Positions 41,741-54,273 of a DNA stretch of 64,000 bases are shown in pieces (position 1 is the first letter of the stretch; every line of letters starts with the position of its first letter). Under the pieces are notes generated by a model that was not told the DNA's origin, did not search any database, and saw only the letters and a list, made by a program, of their open reading frames with translations. The position numbers and the translations under genes are program-made. The stretch is from Lineus longissimus. Lineage: Eukaryota > Nemertea > Pilidiophora > Heteronemertea > Lineidae. Where the stretch lies: positions 14,256,501-14,320,500 of the forward strand of contig NC_088320.1 in NCBI RefSeq assembly GCF_910592395.1, given 5' to 3'.

Positions 41741-42505
41741 GGCCGGTATTCATAAAACTTCTTAACTTAAGTTGAAAAAAAACACTTAGTGCCTTACTAA
41801 CTAAAGTACCTCACTTACGTTGAGATTCATAAAACCACTAAGTGATCAGCTGAGCAGAGTAACTCGAATAACTTTAAGTGACTTGCACAACTTTATGCAC
41901 AAGTCATTCCCAGTGCAGAATGTTGCATTTCATGACAATTTTAGTGGTCTGGAAATGGGCCAAAACACTTGATATACAGGAAGAAGACAGATTATTGTGT
42001 CATATTTAACAAAGCACTGTTACGCGGACAATAAAAAGGGTGCCACACACAATATGATGTCCGCAATGAAAGATGATTGTAGGGCGTACAAGAGTGTGCA
42101 AAGACAGGTATGTGGGATCTATTGGGGACTGTAGCAAAAGCCGTTGAATCCAAAAGAAACTAAAACTTTTAGTTTCCTTGCTGACCCCTCCCCCTATAAA
42201 TGAAACATTTCCGATCTTATTGGCTTCAGTTTCGATCCTTCAGTCATAACATTTACACTCAAAGCAGTTTCTTTAAGGAAAAAAAGTGACCACTCTGGAT
42301 CAACCCACTTCCTCCCTCCTCTAAAAAAAAGAAATGTACGTTCTTTTGATTTCACAAACTTTTGCTACAGTCCTTTTTTAATATAAGGCGATTGTACCAC
42401 AACCACTCGACATTCTTTTGGGCAATTCCCGGCATATTTCGATTTTTCGATAGGCCTTCATTACTGTAAGTGTGACCTGTGTAACTTGTGCACTGTGTAT
42501 GATGC
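41741..42505. mobile_element. Harbinger element H2, truncated by duplication breakpoint
   Basis: Copy of 13582-14346. It is cut at about 42503, so the transposase start and right end are missing. The remaining transposase frame is too short to call. Confidence 0.7.
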
Positions 42506-43714
42506 TATAATCAACCATACCAATGGAATTTCTCTTTCAAAAGATAATTCCAACTGTGTCAAATTTGAGTTGGTAGAACACATGTGAACCAACATGCTAA
42601 GTGACCTTCCTTTTTTACCCGGGAGATAAAAATCTCCAACAACGACAAGCGAGGCTTCTGTTGTTCCAGCGGCAACGACGTCTAACAGCAGTTACACATA
42701 TTGCTGCATGTGCCCTCATGAAATATCATTTTGAATTTCGCCATTGTTTTGATAGATTTGGAGAAAAAAATGCAATGCAATACCCTTCAATTTACCAAAA
42801 ACATTGTAAAAGAGGCCGAAACATTTGTTTGCCAGTCTACCGTTCTTTCAGAGTGAGGACATCCAATCCAAACAGAAGCAAACTCGGCGTTTGCTGATAA
42901 TATTTGCAAACAAATGCTGGGAGAACTGTGCAAGCGTAGACCAGCCTTAATGTGGCAAAACAACCTTCCAAACAAGGCGTCGATTTGAGATGAGAATAAT
43001 TTGCAACAAATGGTGATGCCAACGTTAACACGACATTCTCTCTCAATCCAGAGAAGGTGCTCTTAAATTTTTGACATCTCAGGATTGAGAAACAACCTGC
43101 AACCCTTTCAATCACTTCTGCGACTTGCAGCTCCTAGTTGTTACATTGAATAGTTTAAACATTTTCGTATAGCAGCCCTTGGGTTAAGCTGTTCTAGATC
43201 TATAACGGACCGCTGCTACCAACGATAAACCATTGTCACTATAATACCCGAGTAATGGCTTCTTTGCTTATAAAACTTAGTCTCGAAGATTATAACGGGC
43301 GTTACATTTGTCATCGTAGTGTTGAACAATTAAAACCCTCCTCAAATGATAATACCAGAACAATGATTAGAGGACATGACCTTGGACGATCATGGTGATT
43401 TTCGAACTGTTAAGCAATATTCACATGAGAAACTGATTCAAACAGTAAACTTTTACAGTAAATCGATTTCTTCCGTTGTCAGGTATATAACTGTATCTTT
43501 GGCTTTTAGTGGTGGTTATTTATTCGATTCGATTGGTAGTAGAAAAACATGTCCTACGAGCACACTGTTCGCATAACAGGACTTATCTGAACTGAATTGC
43601 TACCTAGCTGATGAACAAATCAGAGCTAACTGATAGACACTGTGGGAAACGCCTTATGCCCGAGTTTCATCGATCTAAAAGACGGCTGCACTATATGATG
43701 TATGAATAAGTTAA
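42506..43714. other. Inverted relic-unit flank, no gene
   Basis: Reverse complement of 29179-30370. The open frames 42601-42897 (plus) and 42837-43115 (minus) overlap on opposite strands and have no recognisable motif. Confidence 0.45.
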
Positions 43715-43919
43715 CCGACTTTATATCGTATCTTAATATTCAAGTCAAACCGGGCAGGCTTAATTCTCTATATTGACCATTGCTATTTAGAGGTCCCCAA
43801 TATTTCATATTTTCTGGGTGATCTTAACAGGTTCGTCAGTATTTTCATCTACTCTGCAAATAAAGGGACGAAGGTTTAGACAAATCCTGTCGAAGGCGTT
43901 CAAATGTGACCAGAAATGA
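43715..43919 (+). pseudogene. Relic GPCR C-terminus, inverted copy
   Basis: Counterpart of 28943-29178: ccgggcaggctt, then tattgaccattgc, then tttcatattttctgggtgat and tttcatctactc before the stop at 43917-43919. It has lost about 25 bp between TM6 and ECL3 and reads ctctgcaaataaaggg in the TM7 end, so it is decaying separately. Confidence 0.78.
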
Positions 43920-44611
43920 TATATGGCGTGAAATTTCATAAAATACTCCTTGTTCTGACCATTAGAATAAGCGTATAATTATAGAAGCCTGTTTTCCCCG
44001 ATATTCTATCCTTGGATTTTTCAAACGTTAACACCGGCATCAGGATAGCCAAATATCGTTTAAAAAGCATGTGCTGACAAGATAAATATGTTTGATTTCG
44101 GCTACTATTCATGGTCGCAATGTGTTTCTAGACAAAATCAATGCTTTTAGAAAGTGTACGTCGACTGCGCATGCGGAATCTTGAAAATCAATTATTTATA
44201 TACAAAGGTTTTGACTTCGTGAGGTGTACATTGAAAAAACTCTTCCTAATGTGCCTATTGGTATTAAAAACATTGAAGAAATAAGAAATGTGTGCTTACT
44301 TCTCGCATGTGAATAATGACCAGAGGCATTACATTTGGCGTGTGGGTTGATCACAGTGATGTATGTACCGTTTAGCAATATACACACAAGAACTACCTCC
44401 GGAAGTACGCTCAAACATTAAATACCGATATCATGTTCCGTGTCACCGAAACAGAATACAACATCGATAGCAAAGTTATTTCTCCAGTTGCAAGGTGGAT
44501 ATTTGTTTTCAAAGGTACGCATCTAGCTAGTGTGATTAAATCGAAACTTTAACAGTTTTGTAGAAATATATGTTCTCTATGCCACTGTTCTCATTTCGTG
44601 TCCCATTGACC
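43920..44611. other. Flank between relic GPCR and GPCR5 unit
   Basis: Reverse complement of 28255-28940. Near 44280-44420 it matches the Y-unit flank rather than the D-unit flank, although the rest of the unit is D type, so a tandem unit has been lost or was never present on this arm. Confidence 0.5.
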
Positions 44612-44880
44612 ATGCTGACTGACAGGGTGACGAAGAGCGTTAAGCTGCGTTTCTATCGATATTCAGTGGTTCTCTTCAGTGGTAGTCCGATTGCTAAAAG
44701 GAGTTCGAGTTCACCATCATGGAGGTGTTGACGTCGACCATTATCATCAGATCAAAGTGGATATTGTCAAGTAATTTCAGGTGATTCAGGGACAGACTCT
44801 TTGGAAACCGATGTGTGGAAATTACGGAGAGTTTTGTTCGAACTGTCTCACAGGAATGGAAAATTGTCCAACTGAATGAA
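44612..44880 (+). pseudogene. ORF88 remnant (unit 5)
   Basis: D-type frameshift (extra A in ctaaaagg) and early stop as in 24430-24699. Confidence 0.3.
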
Positions 44881-44947
44881 AAGCTAATTGAGGGCTAAAG
44901 AGAAATTCGGTATAAGTTAGTGGTGGTGGTTTAACGCGCCGTTTCCG

Positions 44948-45238
44948 ATGATAATCAACACATTGATGAAATCGATTCCTTTGGGGTGTGTGTTCTTTAA
45001 TGACTTCTGTTTGTCGGCAAGATATATGACTGATATGTTGTCAGAAGGCCAAAATAAAAATGTCCTCCGCATGAACACCAGGTATTTCATCAAACATATT
45101 ACAGTTTTGATAATCAAGTCAACATGGTCAAGTCTTTCTCATTCAACAAATGATTCAACTAATTCAAACTTAACAAAATCAACCATAAAATTTGATTATG
45201 ACGTTACCTCGACACGTGTTTTTAATATACAGCAATGA
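44948..45238 (+). CDS. ORF96 copy upstream of GPCR5
   Basis: Open 96-codon frame, near-identical to 24071-24361 (MNTRYFIKHITVLIIKSTWS). Unknown, possibly non-coding. Confidence 0.22.
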   Translation: MIINTLMKSIPLGCVFFNDFCLSARYMTDMLSEGQNKNVLRMNTRYFIKHITVLIIKSTWSSLSHSTNDSTNSNLTKSTIKFDYDVTSTRVFNIQQ

Positions 45239-45392
45239 CGTGCAGACTAGTGGATTCTGCTAGATTTGATGTATAAACTTGAGCTTCCTTATGCAGGAGT
45301 GCGAAATGGTGGGAACTTCAGTTAAGGCTAGTAGAATTTTTACATATTATTTTTATAATTTTCTCGTAGATGTTTAACCGCTACGAGCTACG

Positions 45393-46440
45393 ATGGTGAC
45401 AAAAAACGAAACTATTCCTTTCACCACATCGATAGAGCGTGGACGATGTTTGTATCATATATATCCCTTGACTGGTTACTATCATTTGGTGGTTTTCACC
45501 GTTAATGTAACATTAACGTTCATAATGGCAATAATTGGTTTACCAGCAAATGTACTTGCGATTATTGGCATAGGATATGAGCGGCCTTACACATCAACTT
45601 CTGTGCTGCTACAAGGTTTAGCCGCGACAGACAGTCTGGTCTTAGTTTCGGTAGTATTTGGTGTGTTATTGGAGGACTTGTGCAACTATACAGGTTTCTG
45701 GTTCGAGTATATTTTGTTTCATGCGCAAGCAATGCGTTATCTTAACACACTGCAGTTCTTTTCAAAGACAGCATCTATCTATATCACTGTTTGCGTTGCC
45801 ACTGAGCGATTCATTGCTGTCTGCAGGCCTCTGCGGGCGGCAGCTATATGCACAAAGAAGAATGCCTACATTTTACTTTTCGCAATTTGTTTAGGGGCTT
45901 TCTTGTATCGAATACCTTTGATCTTCTCATTTGAGTTGACATTTCATTATGATCGTTGCTCACGTATGATCCTGCCCATGTGGTACATGAGTGATTTGTC
46001 CTATAACTATTATTTCGACATCATCTACATTAGCAGCCTACATATCATTATCAATTCTTCGATACCAATAATTATCCTGATATTTTTCACTGGCTTAATA
46101 TTATCTGGCCTAAAGCAGGCGACCTCTGCACATCTCATCAAAAATGATATACATCGAGCTAAGCAAATGAAGATAGTTACGTACAGGGTTGTCACAGTGG
46201 TGGTAATATTTATACAATGTATTACTAGAAGTACCGGGTGGGCTTTACCAAATACTGGGACTAATTGAAACATATTCAAGTTTCGATGTTGACCATGATA
46301 TAAGTGTTGCTGTTCTCACTATTTCATACTTTCTGAGCAATTTGAACAGTTTTGTAAATTTCTTCATCTACTGTGCAACGGGACAACGGTTTAGGCAAGC
46401 TTTGGGAAAGGCATTCAAATGTAACAAAACTGATAATTGA
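45393..46440 (+). pseudogene. GPCR5: FMRFamide-receptor-like GPCR, 7-bp insertion in TM6
   Basis: D-type receptor, the inverted duplicate of GPCR2. It is open through TM5 and ICL3. At about 46215-46221 seven extra bases (caatgta) split ttatattactag, shifting the frame after VVIFI; translation stops at 46268. The original frame resumes and ends FKCNKTDN at 46438-46440. Without TM6-TM7 no working receptor is expected. Own residues include LCNYTGFW and HYDRCSRM. Confidence 0.88.
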
Positions 46441-47170
46441 TTTTGGAGTAGAATGTAAGAAGACAAATTATTTTCTCTCACAATGTAGCCCTAGTATGTG
46501 GCATCAGAACACCTCGAACAATAATAATTTAATATACTATTATCAATTACAATTTCCCGGACTTAAAAAGATAATCCGTCATAACGTCACTGTGAAGCGA
46601 CACGGCTCCTCATTTATATATGTCAGGATCACTGTAAAGTGCCATGGCCCCTCATTGAAACTAAAGGGGAATAGAAGGGTTACACACTCTCGGGTATAAG
46701 GGTTTTTGGCCGCTTGGATAAAGTGCCCTTTTCCAGGGCCCTTCGTCTCCGCCTTATGACACTTTTTGGGGCGATTATCCGGCCTCCCCACACCCAAGCC
46801 TCCTAAAATGTTGCCCTTTACTACAAAAATAGCATTTTCTCTTTTCAACTGATGGTTAACGAAGTCAATGAGCTGTTTAGGTGTCCGTCCCAGTCTTTAG
46901 ATTCTCTATGTAATTTTTTAAGAGCTAAAGTGTGTCTTCTCATTTATTCTTGGTAACCATTTTTATCTTTATGGCTTTGAATATATACGGTAGAACAGAC
47001 AATTTTTGCGGCATTAAATTTTCGCTAATGCCGGTCGATGGACTTATTCGTGGTATATTATTTTCGGCAGACAAGAATGTTTTTTTATCAAAATAAAAAT
47101 CGTATATTGCTCCAAAAGAGCTACTACCAGTGAATATGCGTCAACAGGTGTCAATGCATAGAGTAATTAA
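46441..47170. other. Receptor-unit 3' block of GPCR5
   Basis: Reverse complement of 22141-22860, including the D-only 170 bp. No gene. Confidence 0.45.
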
Positions 47171-48271
47171 GCCGATAGCAAGATGAGCATTAATTTAGGC
47201 CAACATTGAGGAGGTGTGGAATTTGTGTTAGCCGTAATCACAAGTGGTATACGTTGTCTCTAATTAATCACATATTCATGGTTTGGTAAGCTTTTAGATC
47301 TATATAGGGCCTAGCTGGATGCAATGCCTGTGGAGACATGGCAACAACGACATGGACTTCTTTCTGATAGGCAAGACAGTTTCGCGGCATAATATATATA
47401 TTAATATCGCGAGCATGACCGTACTCATTAAATTCGCGAAAATATGCTCCACGCGAAATTTTTCCGTTCTGCAGTACCTAGCCCCAGAAAAAGCAACGGC
47501 TGGCATTAGCATCCCAGCCATTTACAACCTGTGAAAAGTAATCCGATCTTCAGAAAATAATTTTCTGTATCTTCTTGTTCTTTTTCCTTTAGCGATAAAT
47601 TTCTCAGCCGCTTTAAGCTGTTTCTCAAAGAATTAGAATTGACTTCGGAATTCTTCAGACTATTTTCATTGGTTTCTATGGGCATGATGTTTACCCAACT
47701 ATCTATAATAGATAAATATTTTGAAGCGGCTATAAACTTTATTGAATAATTTATTGGCAAAACATGGTGTAAATTTTCATTGAGAATAATTATGTACACT
47801 TTGGGTTTTAATCCAAGCATGGAAAAAATTCATTTGAACATTTTAACAAAGCCCATGTTACGCCATTTATTGATTTGGACGATTTTATCTTTTCAAGAAT
47901 AAACGTTTTTAATTGTTGTATAATTTCACTTACCTTCTCCTTTTCCGCATTTATTTAACCACAGCCACTACAGATACATTTAAGTGCAGAGAGGGGGGAA
48001 AGTCAGTGGCCAGTGTCTCTTTCCCGCAACACCATATCATAGCCTCGGCATATTTCATTATTGTTTTGTGGTAGAAGATTTGTGTTCAAACTAATAATCT
48101 TTCTTATCGCTTCTTTTTTAGTTTTTCTGTTTAGGTTATTTTCCATTTTAATACAAGATTCTTAAATATTCTTAAATGCTAAATAAATAGAGAATCCCAT
48201 GCAGAATCCTACAGAGAAAGACGTTTCAAAAGGATGGTATCTGAGAGACTTACTGTAACCCTTAAATCACT
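47171..48271. other. D-unit spacer, inverted copy
   Basis: Reverse complement of 21058-22140. The 104-codon frame lies at 47506-47820 (minus). No recognised gene. Confidence 0.4.
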
Positions 48272-50120
48272 GTGGCCTACACCAATGCAAGCCGATTCCG
48301 GAGAAAACTAAAATCTGGCGGAAAGCTGATCAAGTATGGAGACCTAAAATATTTCCTGGCCAATTTACCGACCTTCCAATTGATAAAACCAATCACTGAA
48401 AACTTCTCTTTTCGGAAAACAATGGTCTCTCACGCGGACCAGCAATGGCAGGCGGATTAAGTGGATTTACAGAAGTATGAAAAAGGCAATAAAAGCTTCA
48501 GACACATTTTAACTATCATTGATTTATTCAGCCGTTACGGATGGGCCCTGCCCTTCAAGACTAAGAGGCGGGGGGGGGGAGTGAAATAATTATTTGTCAC
48601 TATTTTCAAAGAAGCCAATCCAGAAAAGTTGCAGTTTGACGATGGTGAATAATTCCACAAAAAATCTCTGAAAGAACTACTTGAGAAAATGGACATAGAA
48701 TGGTTGTCAACTTTCTCAAGTAAGAAGGCAGTTGTTGTGGAACGAGTTAACAGGATTTAACAGGACAAGAATGCGGACAAATTTCACGGAAAAAGAGACT
48801 ACATATGGTTAGACATTTTTTATAATTGAGTGAATTGGTGTCTAGAAAACTAAGACCAAAGACCCAAGACCCACTATGAAACTAAGAATCTGGATACTAT
48901 GAAACTAAGACCTAAGACCCTGGATAATATAAAACTAAGACCCTGTATAATTCATTAATATCCAGCCAATTTATCTCATGGATGGGTTCTCCATCGTTTC
49001 TTAACCAGCAGTGGAAGTGTTTAGGGATAGCTAAGGGGAAATAACCCCCCCCCCCCCCCCCACCACAACCATCTCAACTTTGGTTATCATTTGACCAAGC
49101 AGCAGTGGAAGGGTTCATCTCAACCTTGGTGCATTGCTGTCAGACCTGAGAAGAAGGAATTATAGGAACATCCTAAATTTCATCATTTTCCTGGTGAGTC
49201 TTAGTTTCATAGTGGGTGTTAGGTGTTAGGTGTTAGGTCGTATGTCTCAGTTTACTAGACACCCTTGAGTGAATGGTTACAATCCACATTTCATTGGAAT
49301 AAAGCCCGTAAAAGCCAATGCTGACTCCCATGCGTTCGCGTCACCGCTATATCGAGCTCCACAATCCCATGACGGATTCCATAGATTTTTCAGTTTTCTC
49401 GGCAAGCTCTCAGCGCGTGCCCCAATCACAGACTTAAAGAACGCAAAGGTTAACGCCGATCGCAGGTGTTCGACCTCGTCGCCTCTTTTGGCGACGGTCC
49501 AACTAATGCAAGTGTAGTGCATTTTTAGAATCCGCTTAATGGGCACAGGGTTTTAGGCTGTCGGATTCTACTGCAGTTGCCGAGATCATTCCGTAAGAGA
49601 TGTTCTGATTGGTCCAAAATCGAGGCCACTTGCCTTGGCTAAAAAAACAGCTTCTGAGACGGAAAATGTCAAGGGTGTGGGTGAGCGATTTAGCGATCCT
49701 AAAACATTGCGGGTCAGGATGGTAAAAGCCAGGACGGAAGAAAATGCCGGGACTGTTTTGTACAATCTTCATGGCGCATTTCTACTAAATATCATAACAA
49801 GCCAAAATACTGGATTAGCGATAGTGTTAGAATAACCAAGTACAAAACGTTACCTTCCTAGTTTCACATATGAAGTTTTTTAAATAAAGCAGATGATTTT
49901 CACAAAGCCCATTGTCTACCAACTTGAGGACTAAAAATCAGAAATTAGAGACGATTATTTTTATATAGAGGAACTCAGCTACGGCCCAAACCAAGAACCG
50001 ATTGAATACAATATTAAAAAGGTTTTGCACTACAAAACTGTTAAGAGCGAAAAATACGGATTAGTTAAGTGGAAAGACTACTCTGAAAATTCAATGAGTA
50101 GCTACCCGTCTCAGACATAA
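48272..50120 (+). pseudogene. Integrase (rve) plus chromodomain remnant, best-preserved copy
   Basis: On the plus strand: AYTNASRFRRKLKSGGKLIK, then ENFSFRKTMVSHADQQWQAD, a stop, and VDLQKYEKGNKSFRHILTII, DLFSRYGWALPFKTK, which show the first two Asp-containing blocks of an rve core. Later pieces are KLQFDDGE and LLEKMDIEWLSTFSSKKAVV. The MITE lies at 48836-49264. Near the end EELSYGPNQEPIEYNIKKVL and KYGLVKWKDYS (49968-50085) look like a chromodomain. The layout suggests a Polinton/Maverick-like or chromoviral integrase. Stops and frame shifts show it is dead. Confidence 0.62.
48836..49264. mobile_element. MITE, inverted-arm copy
   Basis: Same element as 20057-20479, flanked by TTGAGTGAAT at 48826-48835 and 49265-49274. 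The C run is at about 49047-49061 and the ttaggtg heptamer run at 49215-49238. Being in both arms, it predates the inverted duplication. Confidence 0.82.
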
Positions 50121-50395
50121 AATAACTCCAGGGTGTTTTTTCCCTGCTTCAAATTTACTTAAGGTTCTGTCTCACTAGAAAACGTGTACTGACCTAGAAA
50201 ATCACATACCACCATTTTCCTCTCTACTGATCGGTCTTATATTTGAACAGTGCCAACATATAATGTCTCTTTTTCTCTTTTTGGTTCATCGTGTCTGAAC
50301 GATACCGCAGTGTCGGTCATCGGCTGTGGTCCTATGTATCCTGTTTCATAAACAGTTTCAATCATTCATGGTGCTGAAATACGTTTAATTCATAA
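50121..50395. other. LINE empty site and junction
   Basis: Contains the uninterrupted sequence (about 50270-50300) where the left arm has the 4.15 kb LINE. No gene. Confidence 0.55.
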
Positions 50396-51582
50396 AACTA
50401 CTTTAGTCAAAGTAAGGCACATATGTACCATCTTAAGTGAAGCAAATTACTTAAGTGGGATTATGTATGCTACTTAAACCTAGTGACTTGCTCAAACATA
50501 TCCCTATATTTGAGACTCCTCTTGAGCTGTCTTAACTTTAAGTGGATTGGACAAGTTGCAAAGAAATATTCATTTAGCTGCAAACTAAAGTGAGAGATGG
50601 CTGCACTGATGTTGGCAGCGCAAATAGAGTGGGACTTGTGGCTTGCTATGCGCTGTGAGAGAGTTTTTCGGGACCGAGTACACACACTTGAGATTTAAAA
50701 TACCTTGCAATTATATCAACGCTACATATCAGATAGACAAACAATTCTCGATTTGTGTGCCTTTTGCGACATGCCTGATGGTCTATTTGGTCTGGGTCCG
50801 CCACATATTCAGAAATATCATCATACACAGTGCACAAGTTACACAGGTCACACTTACAGTAATGAAGGCCTATCGAAAAATCGAAATATGCCGGGAATTG
50901 CCCAAAAGAATGTCGAGTGGTTGTGGTACAATCGCCTTATATTAAAAAAGGACTGTAGCAAAAGTTTGTGAAATCAAAAGAACGTACATTTCTTTTTTTT
51001 AGAGGAGGGAGGAAGTGGGTTGATCCAGAGTGGTCACTTTTTTTCCTTAAAGAAACTGCTTTGAGTGTAAATGTTATGACTGAAGGATCGAAACTGAAGC
51101 CAATAAGATCGGAAATGTTTCATTTATAGGGGGAGGGGTCAGCAAGGAAACTAAAAGTTTTAGTTTCTTTTGGATTCAACGGCTTTTGCTACAGTCCCCA
51201 ATAGATCCCACATACCTGTCTTTGCACACTCTTGTACGCCCTATAATCATCTTTCATTGCGGACATCATATTGTGTGTGGCACCCTTTTTATTGTCCGCG
51301 TAACAGTGCTTTGTTAAATATGACACAATAATCTGTCTTCTTCCTGTATATCAAGTGTTTTGGCCCATTTCCAGACCACTAAAATTGTCATGAAATGCAA
51401 CATTCTGCACTGGGAATGACTTGTGCATAAAGTTGTGCAAGTCACTTAAAGTTATTCGAGTTACTCTGCTCAGCTGATCACTTAGTGGTTTTATGAATCC
51501 CAACGTAAGTGAGGTACTTTAGTTGGTAAGGCACTAAGTGTTTTTTTTCAACTTAAGTTAAGAAGTTTTATTAATACCGGCC
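50396..51582. mobile_element. Harbinger element H2, inverted copy, complete ends
   Basis: Reverse complement of 13582-14780. It includes the transposase N-terminus on the plus strand from ATG 50597 (MAALMLAAQIEWDLWLAMR, then a changed frame after cgctgtgag in place of cgccgtgag context). The end near H1 reads attaataccggcc. Confidence 0.7.
50597..50971 (+). pseudogene. Harbinger transposase N-terminal fragment (H2, inverted copy)
   Basis: Counterpart of 14193-14567, but with an extra T or similar change near 50652 (atgcgctgtgagagag) and a stop near 50696 (gatttaaaat). It is more damaged than copy 1. Confidence 0.6.
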
Positions 51583-51933
51583 TGGGCCCATATTCATAAA
51601 AGTTCTTAACTTAAGTGCCAAAAAATCCTAAGTCGTCAACTTCCCTAAGTCCCCAACCTAAAATGGGATTCATAAAACGACTCAGTGGCCCACTTAGCCA
51701 GGTTGACCGCTTAAGTTTGAGTGCACCACTAATCTTTCTTCAAAAGACATTCCCAGGTACCCATGACATATTTCTTGTTGATTTGCGCCTGTTTAAACTC
51801 ATCGTTCAGTGATCGTGGGCATTCACATGTGCAAATAACAGAGCATTTTCTGTACATCACAGGAGATACAGAATAAAAGGCAGACACACATGTAGACCAA
51901 GTGCATGTAGGCCTATAATTATGCTCGTTAATT

Positions 51934-53218
51934 ATGGGGAGGAAACCTAACTTTTCGGATGCGGAAAAAATCCGCCTCATTGAGGCATACGAAGCTCGGA
52001 AAATGTAATACTTGTGGGGAAGTTTTCATCAAATGTTTCGTCGAGGCGCAAACATGATGCTTGGCTTGAAATAACAGATGACGTAAAATAGTCGAAATCC
52101 GCATGTTGTGCGAGAAATGGCCGACCTTCAGAAAAAGTGGCAAAATCTGACATCAAATATGAAGGATGAATATAGGGAATACAAAAAAGCGCTGGGAAAG
52201 ACAGGTTAGTAAATAACTAAATTTATTTCATCGAATACCTTTGCTATGCTAACTCTGCACACTCTCGGTTTTTTTAAATCCTTTATGTACATACATACAT
52301 ACATAAAAACCATCGGCAAATTACCCCATACTCCGCTCGGTTATGTCGTGAAAATTAAGAAAAAAATACCACTTAATTAATTGAACACATTTCATGCGAA
52401 AAATTAAAATGGTGCCACAGGAATAACAATCAATGACCGATTTCAAATTCATTTCAGGTGGTGGACCACCTCCTAAGGAACCGTCGATAATTTCACAGAA
52501 AGTTGCAGCGGTTATTGGCGAGGATGAATCATCTGTGCATGGTATAGATGGCGGCTTTGATAGCGGTGCACCAAAACCAAAAATCACCGTCACTACATCA
52601 GTTACTATCCCGAAGATTACCCACAGCTTTGCAACAAACGACAGGTAGTGTGCCTAACAATTTTACAAACCAACTAGTAGAATTCAATCAAACTTTAAAA
52701 TTTAGCCGATCTGCTTGAAATTAGCAGCTAGCATTAGTAAAGTCAATACATTTTATTTCAGTTCTTTCTGCGAGATTGAGGAAGAGAATGAAATTGAGTC
52801 TTGTCTTCAAGAATCCAAGATGCGGACACAAAAGCGAAAAGCTTCATCATCCCTTGGTTGTGCTTCGGCAGCCCTCGCCAGTGCCTCAACTAAAATCCAA
52901 AGGGTAACGCAGCGTTCTGACGTGAGGTCGTTGTTGCCTAATCCGTGCCCACCGCTTCCCAAGGACACTGAAAAGGACAAAACCCAAAAGAATTCAGGAA
53001 ATAAGGACGAGATGGTTGTACTGCAGAAAGAACTGCTTGCTTCTGAGAAGCAAAGATGTGCGCTCGAGATAGATAAGCTTAAACTTGAAAAGGAAAAATT
53101 GGTTCTAGAAATTGATTTGTTGAAAATGAAAACAAGTAAGATGGGGAAGGAGATGAAAAAAGCAATTTCTGTAAATTCATTTCAGGCGAACGATGAAAAC
53201 ATATTTACACAGTTGTGA
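51934..53218 (+). pseudogene. Harbinger Myb/SANT-like accessory gene, copy 3
   Basis: Exons 51934-52204, 52458-52644 and 52762-53218, donors GTTAGT and GTAGTG, acceptors ATTTCAG and TATTTCAG. Exon 1 starts MGRKPNFSDAEKIRLIEAYE and has the same two frame breaks as the other copies (near 51998 and 52095). Exons 2 and 3 are open, ending QANDENIFTQL. The coiled coil is in exon 3. Confidence 0.75.
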
Positions 53219-53303
53219 ATATTTGTCCTAAACCGTTGAAAGCAAATAAATTGTGTAGTATGAGGATATAATAGATAGGTATTTGTTACACTTACTACTT
53301 GCC

Positions 53304-54273
53304 TTAGAAATGTTGCTGGACAATGTGATATCTTGTAGCAGTTGCATTTACACCTGCAAATGGTACAATATTCTCTTCATCGTTCCCATCCTCATCGGGT
53401 TGTGGTTGATGTTCGATATCCTCCATGTCTGCTGTGACAGGATCGAAATCTGGAAGAGCTCTGTCGATAGCAATGTTGTGCAACATTGCACACGCAGCAA
53501 TGATTTTTCTCCGGTGCATGACGCAGTTTTCCATGCAGACAGTGGAATCGCCTTTTCCATTGACCGATGCCCCTTTCAACCAAACACCGAGTTTTCTTGT
53601 GAGACTGATTATATCGTCGTTGCCCGGGGGTGTTAGGGATCAAAAATGGCGTCATCAGCCAAGGCCGCAATGGATATCCACTGTCACCAAGGAGGACCTC
53701 ATCTCCTCCCCAATGTCTCATGATATCGGTTACTGCGCTTTCTCGGAGCACAACTGAGTCGTGGGTGCTCCCAGGCCATCTAACCACAACGAAGGTCCTA
53801 GAATCCAAATATGCGTTTCATCGACCACACCTATAACACCGGGAAATCGAGCAATCTCATAAACATCTGCAGATAATTGAGGTGTCCTCTTGTCTCGGAA
53901 ATTTGATAATGTGTTTTAGAGAATGGTGTTACTGAGTTTTTACATCCGCGATCACTTGGCTCATGGTTGGTTGTGAAATGTGGACAGTGTCACCAGTAAC
54001 CTGTTGGAATGATCCGCAAGCTTAAAACCGAAGAGACGCAAGCAACTTCAACTCAGGAGGCAGCGCGTAATTCCTCCTAGTTTTCGATTCTAGGTCATCC
54101 CTCACAAGATCAATCAATTAAAAAATTGTTTGCCGGTCAAACCGATATCGCTGGTACAATTCTAAGTCATTGTAAGCGTCCAGTGGATGGAGTCGATCTC
54201 GAAAAACCCTTTCCCTGCGAATTGCACGTCTGTGTTCAAATTCATGTTGCCAAGCAAATATCAACGCAGCCAT
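53304..54273 (-). pseudogene. HARBI1-like transposase, copy 3, with deletions
   Basis: Starts at ATG 54273 with the shared TAA after codon 51. It lacks about 95 bp between IWILGPSF and VVVRWPG (junction near 53790) and 8 bp near 53503 (gcacaggc), so the DDE region is split over two frames. Second Asp (LLGDSGYPL) and Glu (CLVERGIGQWK) are still readable. It also reads RYHIVQ for RDHIVQ near the end. Confidence 0.83.

Larger units (their letters stand above)
30413..42505. repeat. Segmental duplication, copy 2 (direct, of 1-14346)
   Basis: This is a direct copy of 1-14346 without the pogo insertion. It ends abruptly at about 42503 inside the second Harbinger element. The following bases continue as the reverse complement of 30375 and leftwards, with a few bases of shared sequence (atgctata / gatgatat) at the junction. 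It is also an inverted partner of about 50700-59488. Confidence 0.93.
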
